The translations under genes and the position numbers were made by a program. A DNA stretch of 64,000 nt, taken from contig CAUJHG010000064.1 in assembly GCA_963204785.1 (NCBI GenBank), forward strand, positions 1-64,000. Reading direction: 5' to 3'. Positions 19,215 through 27,606 of this stretch are shown in pieces. Below the pieces are notes generated by a model. The model saw nothing but the letters and a program-made list of their open reading frames with translations, was not told the DNA's origin and did not search any database. Each line of letters opens with the position of its first letter. Position 1 is the stretch's first letter. The stretch comes from Pseudomonadota bacterium (GTDB lineage: Bacteria > Pseudomonadota > Gammaproteobacteria > Burkholderiales > Burkholderiaceae_E).

Positions 19215-19815
19215 TCACGCGCTCGGCGCGCGACCTGCGGAGCGCGCCCTCTTCTTCCCCGCCGCAGGCTTCTTCGCTGCGGCAGGCTTCTTCGCTGCGA
19301 CCGACTCTCTCTTTCCTTCCCTCTCCTTCGCGGCCCCTGTCGCGCCAACCGGCGCCGGAGCGCGCGATCGGGCTCCTGCGGTCCTGCCCGGCGCGGCGCG
19401 GCACGCCGGGCCGCGGCCAGCATCGTCGCGAACTCGCGGTTGAAGAGCGCGGTGATCGTCTCGGGATCCGGGACCAGGCGCGCATCCACGACCACCGCGA
19501 GCGTGACCTCGCCCCGGTAGCTGAGGATGCTGATCCCCATGCCGAGATGCTCGCCCGGGTGCGGGACCCAGAACATCAGGCGCTCGATGGGCACGCCCGC
19601 GACGTGGAGGGTGCGCGGCGAGCCGGCGACGTTGGTCATCACGATGCTCGCCTTGCTGCTCAGCATCGACGAAGGTATGTCGGACACCGCCTTCGGCGTG
19701 CTTCCGAAGATGTCGAACAACAGCAGCCGCATCGCCAGCTGCTCGGGCGATCGCTTGAGCGCGTCCATTCGAGCCCGGGTCAGCTTCAGCCGCTGGTCAT
19801 CCTGTGCAGCGCCAT
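19215..19815 (-). pseudogene. truncated, frameshifted WS/DGAT remnant
   Basis: This is the C-terminal part of a second wax ester synthase/diacylglycerol acyltransferase. Recognisable sequence runs from DALKRSPEQLAMRLL through IVMTNVAGSPRTL, IERLMFWVP and LGMGISILSYRGEV to LVPDPETITALF, about the last 125 residues of the DUF1298 domain. The N-terminal catalytic domain with HHxxxDG is missing. After about 19430 the reading changes frame: in another frame the end reads as a Lys/Ala/Pro tail (KKPAAAKKPAAGKK) stopping at 19215, typical of the C-termini of these enzymes. An ATG with GAGGAGGG upstream (19815) leads to a stop after nine codons. It lies just downstream of an intact paralogue. Confidence 0.7.
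19264..19299. repeat. two tandem 18-bp units
   Basis: Two identical 18-bp units (19264-19281 and 19282-19299) lie head to tail. On the minus strand they encode repeats of the Lys/Ala/Pro type (AAKKP) in the tail of the broken WS/DGAT gene, so the repeat is a coding low-complexity tail rather than a mobile sequence. Confidence 0.75.
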
Positions 19816-19829
19816 TGCAGCCCTCCTCG

Positions 19830-21254
19830 TCACTTGCGCCGGGTCCGCCGCGACCCGCGCCTGGCCAGCTCGCCGAATTCGTCGAAGGCCGCCGCGAGCG
19901 CATCGGCGAGCTCGCGCGGATCCTCCACCGCGGCCTGCGCGGCGACGAAACCGAAGCCCATCTCGCCGGCGTAGCTGGTCGTGGTGATGTTCAGGCCGAG
20001 TCCGTGCGTGACGATCGACATCGGCCAGTAGTGGCGCATGCGCGCACCGGCGGCGTAGAGCGGCGCCGGCGGTCCCTGGACGTTGGAGATCACCAGGTTC
20101 GCCATCGGCGTCACGAAGTTGCTCACGCGCGAGCGCGCGTACAGCCCGACCAGTCCGCGCAGCGCCCAGGGCAGGCCGATCGAGGGGAAGTCCATGGGGA
20201 CCAGGCCGCGCCCCTGCTGCATCGCCGTCTTGACCGCCCCTGCCGAAGCGTGGATCGCACGCAGCCGCGCGAGCGGGTCGGCGAGGTCGGTGTGCAGGTT
20301 CACCGGGGGCATCGCCGCCCGGGTCGTGTACTCGGTGTCGCCAGGCACGCGCAGCGAAATCGGCATCGCCGCGATCAGCGGCCTGCGTGGGATGCCGCCG
20401 TGACGCGACAGGTAGCGCCGCAGGGCCCCGGCGCACAGCGCGAGCACCAGGTCGTTGATCGTGACCGCCAGCGCCTCGGAGACCTCCTTCAGCGCGCCCA
20501 TCGGCAGCGACAGCCCCGCGAACGCACGCTGCGCAGTGACCTGCACGTTCAGCGGGGTGCGCGGACCGAAGGCGAGATTCCTCGCCAGCATGCCTTCTTC
20601 CGCGCCCTGCGACGGGCCGAGCAGCCCGCCGATCGTGCGCACGGCGTCGGGCAGGCTGCGCGCCAGGTCGCGATACCTGTCCAGGTCGTGGCGCAGCGCC
20701 GCAGTCGCCAGTTCGATCGCTCCGGGGCGCCGGGCAGGCGCAGCGGCGCGCTTCGGTCGACGGATCGCCGCCGGCTGCGGCGAGGCGTCGAACAGCGTCC
20801 TCGTCAGCAGCATGCCCGCCTGGCCGTCCAGCGCAGCGTGGTGGACCTTGAAGTAGTAGCCGACCTGTCCGCTCCCGAGCCCGTCGATCACGAACAGCTG
20901 CCACAAGGGCCGGTCGCGATCGAGCAGCTGCGCGTGCAGCCGCGCCGCGCAGTCCTCGAGCTCTGCAAGGCCTCCAGGCTGCGGGAGGGTCACCCGCCGC
21001 ACGTGGTGATCGAGGTCGACGTCCTCGCCCTCGAGCCAGACCGGGTTGGCGAAGCCCAGTGGCATCGGCGCGAGCCTGCGCTGGAGCACCGGCGCGAGGT
21101 GGAGCCGTCGTCCGAGCTCACGTTTGACCCTTGCGTGGAAGCTGCGCCCGTCGCCTCCGGCGAGGTCGAACAGGCTGAGCGACGCGATGTGCATCGGCGT
21201 GTTCGCGGTCTCCAGGTGCAGGAACGCTGCGTCCACTCCGCTCAGCGGCCTCAT
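19830..21254 (-). CDS. wax ester synthase/diacylglycerol acyltransferase (WS/DGAT)
   Basis: This bifunctional acyltransferase makes wax esters or triacylglycerol from acyl-CoA, usually at the inner membrane or lipid droplets. The 474 residues are full length. The N-terminus LSGVDAAFLHLETANTPMH is typical, the catalytic HHxxxDG is present at 138-144, and the DUF1298 part contains NLVISNVQGP and GLNITTTSYAGEMGFGF. ATG 21254 has GGGAGAG upstream. The gene points away from the lipoprotein gene across a 150-nt shared promoter region. Storage-lipid synthesis next to acyl-CoA genes suggests active fatty-acyl metabolism. Confidence 0.92.
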   Translation of the reverse strand: MRPLSGVDAAFLHLETANTPMHIASLSLFDLAGGDGRSFHARVKRELGRRLHLAPVLQRRLAPMPLGFANPVWLEGEDVDLDHHVRRVTLPQPGGLAELEDCAARLHAQLLDRDRPLWQLFVIDGLGSGQVGYYFKVHHAALDGQAGMLLTRTLFDASPQPAAIRRPKRAAAPARRPGAIELATAALRHDLDRYRDLARSLPDAVRTIGGLLGPSQGAEEGMLARNLAFGPRTPLNVQVTAQRAFAGLSLPMGALKEVSEALAVTINDLVLALCAGALRRYLSRHGGIPRRPLIAAMPISLRVPGDTEYTTRAAMPPVNLHTDLADPLARLRAIHASAGAVKTAMQQGRGLVPMDFPSIGLPWALRGLVGLYARSRVSNFVTPMANLVISNVQGPPAPLYAAGARMRHYWPMSIVTHGLGLNITTTSYAGEMGFGFVAAQAAVEDPRELADALAAAFDEFGELARRGSRRTRRK

Positions 21255-21346
21255 CTCGGCTCTCCCAGGGTGCGCCCGACCCGCACGGGCCTGATCCGCA
21301 TCCGGCCGCAGCGTCACGACTCTCGCCACGCTGGCCTGTCGGCGAT

Positions 21347-21352
21347 TATGCT
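21347..21352 (+). promoter_or_regulatory. possible -10 box TATGCT
   Basis: TATGCT lies 53 nt before the lipoprotein start in the 150-nt divergent gap with the WS/DGAT gene. No clear -35 is seen. Confidence 0.3.
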
Positions 21353-21404
21353 GTGCAAACGGTCGCCGCAGGTGGCCGCACGAAGACCGACAGGGGAGAC
21401 ACGG

Positions 21405-23033
21405 ATGATCGCTTCGATTCGCACCACCGCGGCGGCGGCGGCACTGCTCGCGCTGACCGGCTGCTCCGCACTCGCACCCAGACCGATCACCTACGGCGAC
21501 CCGCAGCCGGTGGTCGCACCATCGGCCTTCATGGGCGTGCACGGCCTGACGGTGGACGCGAAGGGCCGACTGCTCGCCGGCAGCGTGCTCGGCAACGCGA
21601 TCTGGGAGGTCGACCGCGCGACCGGCGCGGCGCGCGTCTTCGTCGGGCCGCCGGAAGGCCAGGCCGACGACATCGACATCGGGCCCAAGGGCGAAATGGC
21701 CTGGACCTCCTACCTGCAGGGGGCGGTCCGCTACCGCGAGGCCGACGGCGCGCCCGTCAAGGTGCTGGCCAGCGGTCTGCCGGGGATCAACTCGCTCGCC
21801 TTCGACCGCAGGACAGGGAAGCTGTACGCATCGCAGGTCTTCCTCGGCGACGCGCTCTGGGAGATCGACCGCGCCGGCGGCAAGCCGCGACAGATCCTGA
21901 AGGACATGGGCGGCTTCAACGGCTTCGAGGTCGGCCGCGACGGCTGGCTCTACGGGCCGCTGTGGTTCAAGGGCCAGGTCGCGAAGATCAATCCGCAGAC
22001 CGGCGAGCTGAAGGTCATCGCCTCCGGGTTCAAGGTCCCGGCGGCGGCCAACTTCGACTCCGCAGGCCGGCTGTGGGTGATCGACACCGCCACCGGCGAG
22101 CTGTTCCGCATCGACGTCGCCAGCGGCGCGAAGACGAAGGTCGCACAACTGAAGAGCGCGCTGGACAACCTCGCGATCGATTCGTCCGACCGCATCTACG
22201 TCTCGAACATGGCCGACAACTCCGTCGAGGAGGTCAACCCGGCCACCGGCGCGATCCGCACCATCACGCGCGGCGCGGTAGCCGCGCCGGGCGGAATGAA
22301 ACTGTCCGAGGACGGCAGGACGCTCTACCTCGCCGACGTGTTCGCGCTGCGCACCGTGGACGTCGCGACCGGCAGGGTCACCGACCACAAGCGGATGCAG
22401 GCCTCCGATCTCGAGTACCCGATGGGCATCGGACTGACCGCGCGCAGGCTGCTGCTGAGCTCCTGGTTCACCGGCAACGTCCAGGTGCTCGACCGATCGT
22501 CGCTGAAGACGCTCGCGAGCCTGCACGGCTTCACCACGCCCTCGGACGTCGTCGAGCTGCCCGACGGCTCGCTGCTTGTCGCCGAGCTCGCAACCGGGGT
22601 GATCAAGCGCATTGCCGGCGATGGCTACAAGCAGCAATCGACCGTGGTCACCGGCCTGACCGGCCCGGTGCAGATGATCCTCGGGAGCGACGGCAAGCTC
22701 TACCTCACCGAAGCTGCCGGCAGGCTCACCGCGATCGATCCGCGCGACTGGAGCCGGCGCACCGTGGCCGATGGGCTCGCGCTTCCCGAAGGCCTCGCGC
22801 AGCGCGGCGACGGCATGCTCATCGTCGCCGAGGCCGCCGCGCGCAGACTGGTCGAGGTCGACCCGGGCAGCGGCGCACGGCGCACGATCGCCCAGAACCT
22901 GCCGATCGGCTTCGAGGCCGGCCCCGGCCTGCCGCCGAGCTACCTGCCGACCGGCGTCGCGGTCGCGCGCGACGGCACCGTGTACTTCTCGGCCGACCGC
23001 AACAACGCGATCTACCGGGTGCCGGTGCGCTGA
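21405..23033 (+). CDS. beta-propeller (SMP-30/NHL-like) lipoprotein
   Basis: This is a predicted lipoprotein of 542 residues. A short signal ends in the lipobox LTGC with Cys20. The rest is a long series of propeller-like blades, with repeated patterns such as NAIWEVDRATG, DALWEIDRAGGK, GRLWVIDTATGE and GKLYLTEAAGRL. SMP-30/gluconolactonase-like and NHL propellers share this pattern; no catalytic metal site can be assigned with confidence. ATG 21405 follows CAGGGGAG. The 3' end overlaps the convergent M16 gene by 22 nt. The function is unknown; secretion and substrate binding are plausible. Confidence 0.75.
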   Translation: MIASIRTTAAAAALLALTGCSALAPRPITYGDPQPVVAPSAFMGVHGLTVDAKGRLLAGSVLGNAIWEVDRATGAARVFVGPPEGQADDIDIGPKGEMAWTSYLQGAVRYREADGAPVKVLASGLPGINSLAFDRRTGKLYASQVFLGDALWEIDRAGGKPRQILKDMGGFNGFEVGRDGWLYGPLWFKGQVAKINPQTGELKVIASGFKVPAAANFDSAGRLWVIDTATGELFRIDVASGAKTKVAQLKSALDNLAIDSSDRIYVSNMADNSVEEVNPATGAIRTITRGAVAAPGGMKLSEDGRTLYLADVFALRTVDVATGRVTDHKRMQASDLEYPMGIGLTARRLLLSSWFTGNVQVLDRSSLKTLASLHGFTTPSDVVELPDGSLLVAELATGVIKRIAGDGYKQQSTVVTGLTGPVQMILGSDGKLYLTEAAGRLTAIDPRDWSRRTVADGLALPEGLAQRGDGMLIVAEAAARRLVEVDPGSGARRTIAQNLPIGFEAGPGLPPSYLPTGVAVARDGTVYFSADRNNAIYRVPVR

Positions 23034-24328
23034 TCCGGCCCGGCCGGCTGATGGACGATCGCCTTCAGGCAGGCCTGCGCCTCGGCGCGCACCCTGCCGG
23101 CGATCGCCACCGACGCGGTGGCGCCGAGCATCCGGGCAAAGGCCTCGCGCAGGTCGGCGGCCGACACCGCGTCGAGCCGCTCAGTGCGCTCCGCTTCGCT
23201 GCGCACGCGCCCGAGCGAGAAGAGCTCGAGCGCGACCTCTTCCATGCGCCGGCAGGGACGCTCCTTCAGGTGCATCCGCCGCACGAGGATCTGGTTGCGC
23301 GCGCGTTCGAGATCCAGCGGCGCGATCGCATCGGCCTGCGCGCGCAGCAGCCTGGGCAGCTCGTCCGTGAGCGCTTCGACATTGGTCGGCGCCAGCGAGG
23401 CCTCGATCACGAACTGTCCGGCGAGCTCGTTGAGGTCGGTCGAGCACCCGGCGTAGTACACCAGCCCGCGTCGCTCGCGGATCTCGTCCATCAGCGGCGA
23501 GCTCATTCCGTCGCCGAACAGCGCCGAGGCCAGCACCGCCACATGGTGTGCATCGTCGGTGGTGGGCGGCGCCGGATAGCCGAGCACCAGGTGCGACTGG
23601 CTCACGCCCGCCATGCGCCGCGCGGCAAAGCCGCCACGCCATGAGACAGGCCGCACACGGTTCTCCAGCCCGCGCGGCATCGAACCGAAGCCGGCCTCGA
23701 CCTCCCGGATGATCGCGTCCCGGTCGACGCGCCCCGCCGCAGTGACGACCAGGTTCGCCCCGGTGTACTGCCGCTCGACGTAGGCGAGCAGCTCGTCCCG
23801 GGTGAATCGCTCGATGTCGCGGCGTCGGCCGATCACCGGCTGCGCCAGCGGGTGCGTGCCGTAGCAGAGCCTGTCGAACAGCCGGTAGGCGGCGGAGAAC
23901 GCATCGTCGTCGTCCTCGGCCAGTTCCTGCAGGATCACCTGGCGCTCGCGCTCGAGTTCCGCCTCGGGGAAGCTGCCGTTGCGCACGATGTCGGCCAGCA
24001 TCCGCACGAAGGCGCCCGCGTCCCTCGCCAGCCCGCGCATGTGGTAGGCCGTGTGGTCCTTGTCGGTGTGGGCGTTCACCTCGGCGCCCAGGCGCTCCGC
24101 GTCCAGGTTGATCTGCTGGCAGCTGCGGGTGTGCGTGCCCTTGAAGGCCATGTGCTCGACCACGTGGCTGATGCCGCTGGCAGCGCGGCCTTCGTGGCAG
24201 CTCCCGGTGCGCACGAACACGCTGACGCAGGCGCTGTCGAGGTGAGGCAGCTCGAGCACCGCCACCCGCACGCCGTTGGCGAGGGTGGCGACGAAGGGTT
24301 CGGGATCGATGCGGGAACCGGAGCTCAT
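23012..24328 (-). CDS. M16 family zinc peptidase
   Basis: This is an inverzincin of 438 residues, one functional M16 unit. The inverted zinc motif HVVEH is at 55-59, and Glu135 (in VILQELAEDD), 76 residues after the second His, fits the third ligand. Sequence such as SGISHVVEHMAFKGT and the Arg/Tyr-containing C-terminal half match processing-peptidase-like proteins. There is no signal peptide. Many bacterial M16 genes come in pairs with an inactive partner, but none is adjacent. ATG 24328 lies 51 nt beyond the TRAP permease stop. Confidence 0.9.
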   Translation of the reverse strand: MSSGSRIDPEPFVATLANGVRVAVLELPHLDSACVSVFVRTGSCHEGRAASGISHVVEHMAFKGTHTRSCQQINLDAERLGAEVNAHTDKDHTAYHMRGLARDAGAFVRMLADIVRNGSFPEAELERERQVILQELAEDDDDAFSAAYRLFDRLCYGTHPLAQPVIGRRRDIERFTRDELLAYVERQYTGANLVVTAAGRVDRDAIIREVEAGFGSMPRGLENRVRPVSWRGGFAARRMAGVSQSHLVLGYPAPPTTDDAHHVAVLASALFGDGMSSPLMDEIRERRGLVYYAGCSTDLNELAGQFVIEASLAPTNVEALTDELPRLLRAQADAIAPLDLERARNQILVRRMHLKERPCRRMEEVALELFSLGRVRSEAERTERLDAVSAADLREAFARMLGATASVAIAGRVRAEAQACLKAIVHQPAGPDQRTGTR

Positions 24329-24334
24329 CAGGGG

Positions 24335-24371
24335 TCAGGGGCGCGGACTTCGCCGAAGTCTACGCCCCTGA
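24335..24371 (-). terminator. strong hairpin after the TRAP operon
   Basis: A nested perfect dyad: an outer 9-bp stem TCAGGGGCG/CGCCCCTGA and an inner 7-bp stem GACTTCG/CGAAGTC around a single base. It lies just past the dctM-like stop and before the M16 start. No T-run follows on either strand, so it may be a terminator of reduced efficiency or a processing/stability hairpin between the two units. Confidence 0.5.
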
Positions 24372-24379
24372 GGCCCTCG

Positions 24380-25699
24380 CTACTCCTTGCCGAAGAACAG
24401 GTTCGGGAAGTACAGCGCGATGTCCGGGAACCAGACGAGGAACAGGATCCCGATCAGCGTCACGATCACGTAGGGCACCACCGAACTGTAGATCTCGCCC
24501 ATCGTGACCCCTGGCGGCGCCACCCCCTTGATGTAGAAGAGGTTGAAGCCGAAGGGCGGCGTCATGTAGCCGATCTCCATCATGATGATGAAGATCACCC
24601 CGAACCAGATCTGGTCGAAGCCGTGCGCCTCGACCACCGGCAGGAACACCGGCAGCGTGATCAGCATGATCCCGACGGGGTCGAGCACCATTCCGAGCAC
24701 GAACAGCACGAACATCATGAAGATGAAGGCCCCCCACTTGCCTCCCGGGATCATCCGCACCAGGTCCTGGATGAAGTCGTGCGCGCCCAGCGTGCTGTAG
24801 GCGGTGGAGAAGGCGTGCGCGGCGAACAGGATCCACATGATCAGCGCGGTCAGCCGCAGCGTGGCGATCGCCGAGTTGCGCATCACCTCGACCGAGAGCT
24901 GCCGGTTGATCACGGCCGCGATCATCGCGCCCAGCACGCCGATCGCCGCCGCCTCGGTCGGCGTGGCCAGGCCGCCGAAGATCGCGCCCAGCACCATCAC
25001 GACGATCATGATCGGCAGCAGCACCGCGCGCAGCGAGCGCAGCTTCTCGGCGAAGTTGCCGCGCTCCTCGACCGGCAGCGCGGGCGCGATCGACGGCTGC
25101 AGCCAGGAGCGCACGCCGATGTAGATCGACACCAGCACGAACAGCAGGATCCCCGGGCCGATCCCCGAGGCGAACAGCCGCCCGACCGAGACCTCGCTGA
25201 TCATCGCGTACAGCACCATCGGGATCGACGGCGGGATCAGGATGCCCCAGCCGCCGCCGGCGTTGATCGCGCCCAGCGAGAGCTTCGTGTCGTAGCCGCG
25301 CTCGAGCATCCGCGGCAGCGCGATCGTGCCCATCGTGACCACTGCGGCGCCGCTGATCCCGCTCATCGCGGCGAAGATCGCGCAGATCGCCACGGTGCCG
25401 ATCGCCAGCCCGCCGCGCATCCCGCCGAACCAGAGGTGCATCATCCGGTACAGCGCCTGCGCCACGCCGGACTTCTCCAGCAGCATCGCCATGTAGACGT
25501 ATAGCGGTATGGCTATCAGCGTGAAGTTGGTCATCGACTCCCAGAACTTCGAGGCGACGATGTAGAAGCTCACCGCGCCCATCGAGAAGTACAGGAAGAT
25601 GATCGAGACGCCGCCCAGCACGAAGGCCAGCGGCACCCCCAGCATCAGGAACAGCAGCAGCGAACCGAAGAACAGGAAGGTGATGAGTTCGACCGACAC
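24380..25699 (-). CDS. TRAP transporter large permease (DctM-like)
   Basis: This is the large membrane subunit of a tripartite ATP-independent periplasmic transporter, 439 residues with about twelve hydrophobic helices. Typical DctM segments include GVPLAFVLGGVS, AIFAAMSGISGAAVVTMG, the PSIPMVLY region and a GYMTPPFGFNLFYIKG stretch. The start is GTG 25699 with ACGGAG upstream, 20 nt after the small permease. TRAP systems use a sodium or proton gradient to import organic acids; the actual substrate cannot be read from the sequence. Confidence 0.92.
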   Translation of the reverse strand: MSVELITFLFFGSLLLFLMLGVPLAFVLGGVSIIFLYFSMGAVSFYIVASKFWESMTNFTLIAIPLYVYMAMLLEKSGVAQALYRMMHLWFGGMRGGLAIGTVAICAIFAAMSGISGAAVVTMGTIALPRMLERGYDTKLSLGAINAGGGWGILIPPSIPMVLYAMISEVSVGRLFASGIGPGILLFVLVSIYIGVRSWLQPSIAPALPVEERGNFAEKLRSLRAVLLPIMIVVMVLGAIFGGLATPTEAAAIGVLGAMIAAVINRQLSVEVMRNSAIATLRLTALIMWILFAAHAFSTAYSTLGAHDFIQDLVRMIPGGKWGAFIFMMFVLFVLGMVLDPVGIMLITLPVFLPVVEAHGFDQIWFGVIFIIMMEIGYMTPPFGFNLFYIKGVAPPGVTMGEIYSSVVPYVIVTLIGILFLVWFPDIALYFPNLFFGKE

Positions 25700-25719
25700 G
25701 ATGGCTCCGTCCGTTCAGT

Positions 25720-26262
25720 TCAGTGCGGGGATTCGCTGCTTGCCTGCGTGCCGAAGGTCTCTTCGTCGTTCGGCAGTCCCATCAGCACGCGGATGTCCGC
25801 GACGAGGCGGACGATTCCCTGCAGCAGCAGCAGGATGCTGGCCACCGGCACCGCGATCTTCACCGGCCACACCGGGGGGTTCCAGATGCTCTGCGAGGTC
25901 TCGAGCTTCATCGTGGACTCCCAGGCCATCGAACTGCCCTGCCAGATCAGCACCGCCAGGAACAGGAAGAACAGGAAGGAGGTGCACACGTCCATCAGCG
26001 CCTTGCGCCGGACCGAGAAGCGGCCGTAGAGGATGTCGACGTTGACGTGCGCGCGCTCGGTGAGCAGCCAGCCGCCACCGATCACCCCGTAGACCGCGAA
26101 CACCAGCTGCGTGAGCTCCGTGGTCCACACCGTGGGGCGCCCGACCGCGTAGCGCATCGCGACGTCGAAGATCAGCATCGCGAACATGGGCAGGACCAGC
26201 CACGCTGCCGCGTGCGCGATCCATCGGTTCAGGTTCGTGATCGTCCTGGCCAGCTTCAGCAT
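25720..26262 (-). CDS. TRAP transporter small permease (DctQ-like)
   Basis: This is the small membrane subunit of the TRAP transporter, 180 residues with four hydrophobic helices, the expected number. The central WTTELTQLVFAVYGVIGGGW and ERAHVNVD stretches are typical of DctQ, including the conserved Glu and the following HVNVD. ATG 26262 is chosen at the natural N-terminus MLKLARTITNLNRW. It lies between the binding protein and the large permease in the usual P-Q-M order. Confidence 0.88.
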   Translation of the reverse strand: MLKLARTITNLNRWIAHAAAWLVLPMFAMLIFDVAMRYAVGRPTVWTTELTQLVFAVYGVIGGGWLLTERAHVNVDILYGRFSVRRKALMDVCTSFLFFLFLAVLIWQGSSMAWESTMKLETSQSIWNPPVWPVKIAVPVASILLLLQGIVRLVADIRVLMGLPNDEETFGTQASSESPH

Positions 26263-26342
26263 TCTGGGATCCGTCGAGGGTGTGCAGCGCGGCCGCGCAC
26301 GCCCCCTCCGGGGTGCGCGCGGCTGGCCTGTGGCAGGAAACC

Positions 26343-26361
26343 CCGCCGCGCAGCGCGGCGG
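26343..26361. other. intercistronic hairpin between TRAP binding protein and small permease
   Basis: A perfect 9-bp stem CCGCCGCGC/GCGCGGCGG around one base lies in the 107-nt gap right behind the binding-protein stop. A second, weaker 7-bp dyad lies at about 26294-26320. As in the liv operon, such a structure would favour higher levels of the binding-protein message than of the permease message. Confidence 0.5.
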
Positions 26362-26369
26362 AGGGCCGA

Positions 26370-27410
26370 TCAGGTGTAGCCGAGGTCCTTCATCAGCCCC
26401 CTGAGCGCCGCCGCGCCCTTGGCGGCGAGCTCGCCCTTGGCGGCCTCCTTGGAGAGGATCGCGTCGGAGGCTTCGTCGAACTTCTTCTGCACCGCAGCCG
26501 GCCACTGGACGACCTGGACCTTCATCGTGGTGCGCCCCTTGGTCAGCGCGACCGCCTCCTTGTGCTGATATTCGCAGGTACGGCTGAAGAAGCGTTCGTC
26601 GGCCAGCGACATCAGGTGCAGCCGCAGGTCGGCCGGCAGCTTGTCGACCGCCGCCTTGTTGAACACGTAGGCGTCGGTGGTGATGCCCATCGAAGGCTTC
26701 ATGTGATAGGGCGCAACCTCCCAGAGCTTCATCGTGAGCGCGCCCTGCGCGGCCCCCCAGTGCGCGCCATCGACCACGCCGGTGGACAGCGCCTGGTAGA
26801 GCTCGGGGCCCGCGACCTGCGTGGGCGCGGCACCCGCGGCCGCGAGGAAGTCGAGCATCGTTCCGGCCGAGCGCACCTTCAGCGCCTTGAAGTCGTCGAT
26901 GGAGGCGATCTTCTTCTTGACCACCAGCTCGGTGCTGTAGGCCTTCTCGGTGCGGTAGATGACACCCTTGGGCTCGAGTTCCTGGTTGACCAGTGCCTCG
27001 CCGCCCATGTTCTTCAGGTAGTGCATCAGCTCCCAGGGCTCGCGCAGCGAGCCGGGAACGCCATAGGCCAGGCCCATCGCCTGGGCCTCGCCGAGGATGT
27101 AGGCCGCCGACAGCGTGCCCATCTCGACCACGCCGCGCGACACGATGTTGTAGATCTCGCGATCCTTCGCGAGTTCGCCCGCGCCGAACAGCTGCATCTT
27201 GAAGCGCCCGCCGGTGCGCCGGGAGAGCTCGGCGGCGAACCACTCGAGGCTGTCCTTGAAGGAGGCCGAGGCCTTGGGCCAGTGCGCCTGGACCTTCCAG
27301 GTGACGCTCGACTGCGCGCGCGCAGTACCGATCACTGCGGGCGCCGCAGCGATCGCCACCGACGACTTCAGCGCGGTGCGCCGGTTCAGGAACTTCTGTT
27401 CGTTGCTCAT
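26370..27410 (-). CDS. TRAP transporter substrate-binding protein (DctP-like)
   Basis: This is the periplasmic binding protein of the TRAP system, 346 residues. The N-terminus MSNEQKFLNRRTALKSSVAI has a twin-arginine motif and the signal ends near TARAQ, so Tat export is likely. The mature part shows DctP features: WPKASASFKDSLEWFAAELSRR, the SRGVVEMGTL region and the HWGAAQGA stretch. ATG 27410 follows GGAGGAG, preferred over a longer start. The family resembles those for lactate or other 2-hydroxy/keto acids, but the ligand is unassigned. Confidence 0.9.
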   Translation of the reverse strand: MSNEQKFLNRRTALKSSVAIAAAPAVIGTARAQSSVTWKVQAHWPKASASFKDSLEWFAAELSRRTGGRFKMQLFGAGELAKDREIYNIVSRGVVEMGTLSAAYILGEAQAMGLAYGVPGSLREPWELMHYLKNMGGEALVNQELEPKGVIYRTEKAYSTELVVKKKIASIDDFKALKVRSAGTMLDFLAAAGAAPTQVAGPELYQALSTGVVDGAHWGAAQGALTMKLWEVAPYHMKPSMGITTDAYVFNKAAVDKLPADLRLHLMSLADERFFSRTCEYQHKEAVALTKGRTTMKVQVVQWPAAVQKKFDEASDAILSKEAAKGELAAKGAAALRGLMKDLGYT

Positions 27411-27439
27411 CCGTCTGTCTCCTCCAGATACTGCCGATC

Positions 27440-27460
27440 GGATCAACCGCTTGGATCAAC
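27440..27460. repeat. direct repeat GGATCAAC in TRAP promoter region
   Basis: GGATCAAC occurs at 27440-27447 and 27453-27460, upstream of the TRAP binding-protein gene, in the 196-nt divergent gap with the hydrolase gene. It could be part of a regulator site; no regulator gene is adjacent. Confidence 0.3.
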
Positions 27461-27592
27461 TGGTTCTTCCCGCCCGGTGATGGGAACACACGGGGGAAGA
27501 CGGCGTCAATCCGTAGTTCGCCCCAGTGCGCCTGCGCACCATCCGCGCTGCGCCGGTGCCGAGACCCGCGCACGACCGGCAGCCCGCGCCGC

Positions 27593-27598
27593 TATCAT
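27593..27598 (+). promoter_or_regulatory. possible -10 box TATCAT
   Basis: TATCAT is 9 nt before the hydrolase ATG (27607). If used, the transcript would have almost no leader, so the call is weak; such A/T-rich hexamers nevertheless recur before plus-strand genes in this window. Confidence 0.25.
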
Positions 27599-27606
27599 GG
27601 CAGCCG

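Noticed and set aside
19264-19299. Possible CRISPR-like or minisatellite repeat
   Set aside because: Only two adjacent units without spacers, explained by a repetitive Lys/Ala/Pro coding tail.
19527-23033. Continuous plus-strand frame of over 1100 codons
   Set aside because: Only the part from 21405 codes for the beta-propeller lipoprotein; the upstream part is the antisense of the WS/DGAT gene and has no recognisable protein character. High GC content keeps such frames open.
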